Below, one piece after another: positions 61,834-64,000 of a stretch of 64,000 nucleotides of DNA. A model generated the notes under the pieces. It saw nothing but the letters and a program-made list of their open reading frames with translations. It ran no database searches and was not told the origin of the DNA. Source of the DNA: CAYNRG01 sp964399545 (lineage in GTDB: Bacteria > Bacillota_I > Bacilli_A > Erysipelotrichales > Erysipelotrichaceae); assembly GCA_964399545.1 (NCBI GenBank), contig CAYNRG010000001.1:310001-374000 (forward strand). Reading direction: 5' to 3'. How positions within the stretch are numbered: position 1 is the first letter of the stretch; each line of letters opens with the position of its first letter. A program made the translations under genes and the position numbers.

Positions 61834-63401
61834 TAGTGTTTAAAATGTCTCTTTCCTGTAAAAATCATAGCGATATTTTTTTCATTACAACAATCAATAG
61901 AATCTTGATCTTTAATTGATCCACCTGGTTGAATAATACACTCTATTCCATGTTCGCTTGCAAGCTCTACTGTATCTCGCATCGGAAAGAATGCATCTGA
62001 TGCCAATACCGCTCCTTTTGCTTTATCCTGTGCTTGATCTAAAGCAATCTTAGCTGCTCCAACTCGATTCATTTGTCCTGCCCCTACACCTACTGTTTGA
62101 CCATTTTTCACTAATACAATTGCATTAGATTTCACGTGTTTAACAACTTTCATCCCAAACAACGCATCATTCCATTGTGATGAAGTTGCTTCTTTCATTG
62201 TCACTATTTCACAAGCCTCTTTTGATTCAATTCCATCATCTTCACCTTGAACCAAGAGTCCTCCTGCTACAGAAACACTTTTTTTAGATTCATCAATTCC
62301 TTCTGTTTTAAAAGTCATTAAACGAATATTTTTCTTTTTACTTAATATTTCAAATGCTTCTTTAGAGAAACTTGGAGCTAAAATAATCTCTAAAAACATC
62401 TCACTCATTTGTTTCGCACAAAGAACATTCACTTCTTCATTTAACGCAACAATTCCACCAAAAATACTTATCGGATCAGCTTCATATGCTTTTTCCCAAG
62501 CTGTGGTTATATCTTCAGCGATTGCTACTCCACAAGGATTCATGTGTTTTACCGCCACCACCGCAGGTTGACCTTCAAATTCTTTCAAAATTTGCAATGT
62601 TGCATTAGCATCTTGAATATTATTATATGAAAGCTCTTTTCCATGAAGTTGTGTCGCAGTTGTCATACTATATCGCACCATTTTTCCATTACTATAAAAA
62701 GCAGCAGATTGATGCGGGTTTTCACCATATCGAAGAACTTGTTTCAACTTAACCTTATCCAGACATAGAGTGTCGGACATCATTTCCGTCTCTCTCTCTC
62801 TGAATTCTGAATTTTGAACTTCAAATTTATCTGCTAAATATTTTTGAATCATTCCATCATACTCAGCAGTCATTTGAAATGCCTTTACTGCTAAATGTTG
62901 TCTTGTTTTTAATGTTGTATGCCCCTCTTTAATAATCTCAGCTAGAATAGCATCATAATCATCAACACTAGTAACCACTGTCACAAAGCGATGGTTTTTA
63001 GCCGCACTTCGAATCATACTAGGACCACCAATATCTATATTTTCAATTGCTTCTTCTACTGTACAAGATAAATTTTCAATTGTTTCTTTAAATGGATATA
63101 AATTCACACATACTAAATCAATAGGAATAATTTGATGTTTCTCCATTTGATTTCGATGCTCCTCTTTATCTAAAACTCCCAAAAGACCACCATGAATAAG
63201 TGGATGTAAAGTTTTTACTCTGCCATCTAGCATTTCTGGAAATTGCGTTACTTCCTCAATTCCGATAGTTTGAATCCCCGCATCTTCCAAATGACGACGA
63301 GTTCCACCCGTGGAAATAATTTGATACTCTTGACTTACTAATCCTTGAATAAATGGAATTAATCCACTCTTATCCGATACGCTAACTAAAGCTCTTTTCA
63401 T
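61833..63401 (-). CDS. purH: Bifunctional AICAR transformylase / IMP cyclohydrolase
   Basis: Carries out the last two steps to IMP. The N-terminal cyclohydrolase (about 1-195) has SVSDKSGL, ISTGGTRRHL and GPSMIRSAAKN; the C-terminal transformylase has LRYGENPHQSAAFY, VKHMNPCGVA, and the Lys-His site near QWNDALFG to VKHVKSNAIV. In the linker a 13-base alternating TC run (62789-62801) encodes RERE. AAGGAGG precedes the ATG, which overlaps the purN stop. Confidence 0.97.
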   Translation of the reverse strand: MKRALVSVSDKSGLIPFIQGLVSQEYQIISTGGTRRHLEDAGIQTIGIEEVTQFPEMLDGRVKTLHPLIHGGLLGVLDKEEHRNQMEKHQIIPIDLVCVNLYPFKETIENLSCTVEEAIENIDIGGPSMIRSAAKNHRFVTVVTSVDDYDAILAEIIKEGHTTLKTRQHLAVKAFQMTAEYDGMIQKYLADKFEVQNSEFRERETEMMSDTLCLDKVKLKQVLRYGENPHQSAAFYSNGKMVRYSMTTATQLHGKELSYNNIQDANATLQILKEFEGQPAVVAVKHMNPCGVAIAEDITTAWEKAYEADPISIFGGIVALNEEVNVLCAKQMSEMFLEIILAPSFSKEAFEILSKKKNIRLMTFKTEGIDESKKSVSVAGGLLVQGEDDGIESKEACEIVTMKEATSSQWNDALFGMKVVKHVKSNAIVLVKNGQTVGVGAGQMNRVGAAKIALDQAQDKAKGAVLASDAFFPMRDTVELASEHGIECIIQPGGSIKDQDSIDCCNEKNIAMIFTGKRHFKH

Positions 63402-63970
63402 CCCTTTTCCTCCTTTAATAGGCTATGTAATGTCTCACAATATAACCGGTGCTCAATTTCATGAACTCTTCTTTCAATTTCTTCATGAGTCATTTCTCCA
63501 ACATCAAATGCTTCCTGTGCAATGATTTGACCACCATCCATTTCTTCATTTACATAATGAATCGTTACTCCCATGACTTTCACACCTGCATCAATTGCCT
63601 GTTCAATCGCTCTTGCTCCTTTAAATGCGGGAAGTAGTGATGGATGAATATTCACAATTCGATTTGGATAAGCTTTTAATAATACAGGTGATAATATCCT
63701 CATATATCCTGCTAGAATAAGCCATTGAGCTCCATGTTTTTTACAAACATCTTCAATTTCTTTTTCGTAATCTCCCTTTGAATTATACTCTTTTGGATTA
63801 AAAGAAAAAGTAGCAATTCCCCTATCTTTTGCTTTCTGAAGTACAGGAGCACTTGCTTTATCTGAAACAACTAAACAAATCGTAGCATTCAATTCTTTTC
63901 TATCAATTGCCTCAGCAATTGCTTCAAAATTACTGCCCGTTCCTGAAGCAAAAACAGCAATTTTAGTCAT
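63398..63970 (-). CDS. purN: Phosphoribosylglycinamide formyltransferase
   Basis: Adds the formyl group of 10-formyltetrahydrofolate to GAR. It begins MTKIAVFASGTGSNFEAIAEA and has the catalytic pattern NIHPSLLPAFKGARAIEQA and GVTIHYVNEEMDGGQII. The frame is open to the window edge at 63997, but the start is the ATG at 63970 with AAGGAA upstream; this gives 190 residues, the usual size. It overlaps a short frame that is probably the end of purM. Confidence 0.95.
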   Translation of the reverse strand: MTKIAVFASGTGSNFEAIAEAIDRKELNATICLVVSDKASAPVLQKAKDRGIATFSFNPKEYNSKGDYEKEIEDVCKKHGAQWLILAGYMRILSPVLLKAYPNRIVNIHPSLLPAFKGARAIEQAIDAGVKVMGVTIHYVNEEMDGGQIIAQEAFDVGEMTHEEIERRVHEIEHRLYCETLHSLLKEEKG

Positions 63971-64000
63971 AAAACTTAATTCCTTCTTGACCAACAACTT
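63963..64000 (-). CDS. purM: Probable end of purM (partial)
   Basis: On the minus strand a frame entering from the window edge reads VVGQEGIKFYD and stops at 63965-63963, overlapping the purN start. The order purM-purN-purH-purD is the common one and the residues look like an AIR synthetase C-terminus, but only eleven residues are visible. Confidence 0.4.
   Translation of the reverse strand, partial: VVGQEGIKFYD

Noticed and set aside
1..64000. tRNA, rRNA, CRISPR array, insertion sequence or prophage
   Set aside because: No repeat arrays, T-loop-like consensus outside genes, transposase or phage genes were found on either strand by reading; a dedicated RNA search was not possible.

Overview
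The window reads as a contiguous piece of a chromosome from an AT-rich, low-GC Gram-positive bacterium (Bacillota), most likely Erysipelotrichia or a neighbouring Bacilli-like group. The evidence is strong AGGAGG-type ribosome binding sites, sigma-A promoters with frequent extended -10 elements, short intergenic spacers, and the gene set itself: ComEA/ComEC plus a ComK homologue, RelA/SpoT-domain protein, FemX-like ligase, Lit-type DUF1461 protein and a trimeric FeFe hydrogenase. I cannot name a genus. I see no tRNA or rRNA gene, no insertion sequence, prophage, integrase island or CRISPR array. No gene-free stretch exceeds about 250 bases. || Layout. 1-9342 (+): end of mltG, udk, greA, comEA-comEC-holA, an unusual L-serine dehydratase, a deoxyinosine glycosylase and a U32-family protein. 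9449-13672 (+): smc-ftsY-ylxM. 13686-16156 (+): ackA, nrnA and HU. 16380-29201 (-): an ABC-F protein, then a nine-gene close-packed operon nusB-xseA-xseB-ispA-dxs-recN-dinB-xerD-deoB, then an IMP dehydrogenase of the Tritrichomonas type. 29305-30999 (+): proS, divergent from guaB. 31174-32292 (-): infC-rpmI-rplT behind an L20-type attenuator leader. 32515-36090 (-): Asp23-like protein, RelA/SpoT-domain protein, ribF, truB. 36162-37741 (+): ttcA-like gene and a radical SAM gene. 37738-43800 (-): a compact type VII secretion (Esx) locus. 43917-46402 (-): YitT, RmuC, ComK. 46516-50683 (-): RidA with a cysteine-rich tail, small membrane protein, trmL, lit, rdgB, B12-type radical SAM. 50858-53403 (+): gltX and a FemX-like ligase. 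53588-58500 (-): FeFe hydrogenase HndA-C-D and an orphan ABC permease. 58728-64000 (-): nadE and the end of a purine operon (purM end)-purN-purH-purD. || How the genes work together. Most of the window is housekeeping: translation (proS, gltX, infC, L35, L20), tRNA modification (trmL, ttcA-like, truB), DNA repair (recN, xseAB, dinB, glycosylase), chromosome organisation (smc, HU, xerD) and nucleotide supply (pur genes, guaB, nadE, rdgB, deoB, udk). Fermentative energy metabolism is suggested by acetate kinase, an iron-sulfur L-serine dehydratase and the bifurcating-type hydrogenase. Natural transformation is suggested by comEA, comEC and comK. || The strongest candidate for something little described is the compact type VII locus: two WXG100-like proteins, a large lipoprotein with SLH-like and Ig-like parts, a shortened EssC ATPase and a YukD/EsaB-like protein, with no recognisable EssA, EssB or EsaA. 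Other notable points are the IMP dehydrogenase collinear with the Tritrichomonas foetus enzyme, a degenerate-looking alarmone synthetase domain, a short ComK, a RidA with a seven-cysteine tail, and a serine dehydratase whose usual terminal cysteine is buried by an acidic extension.
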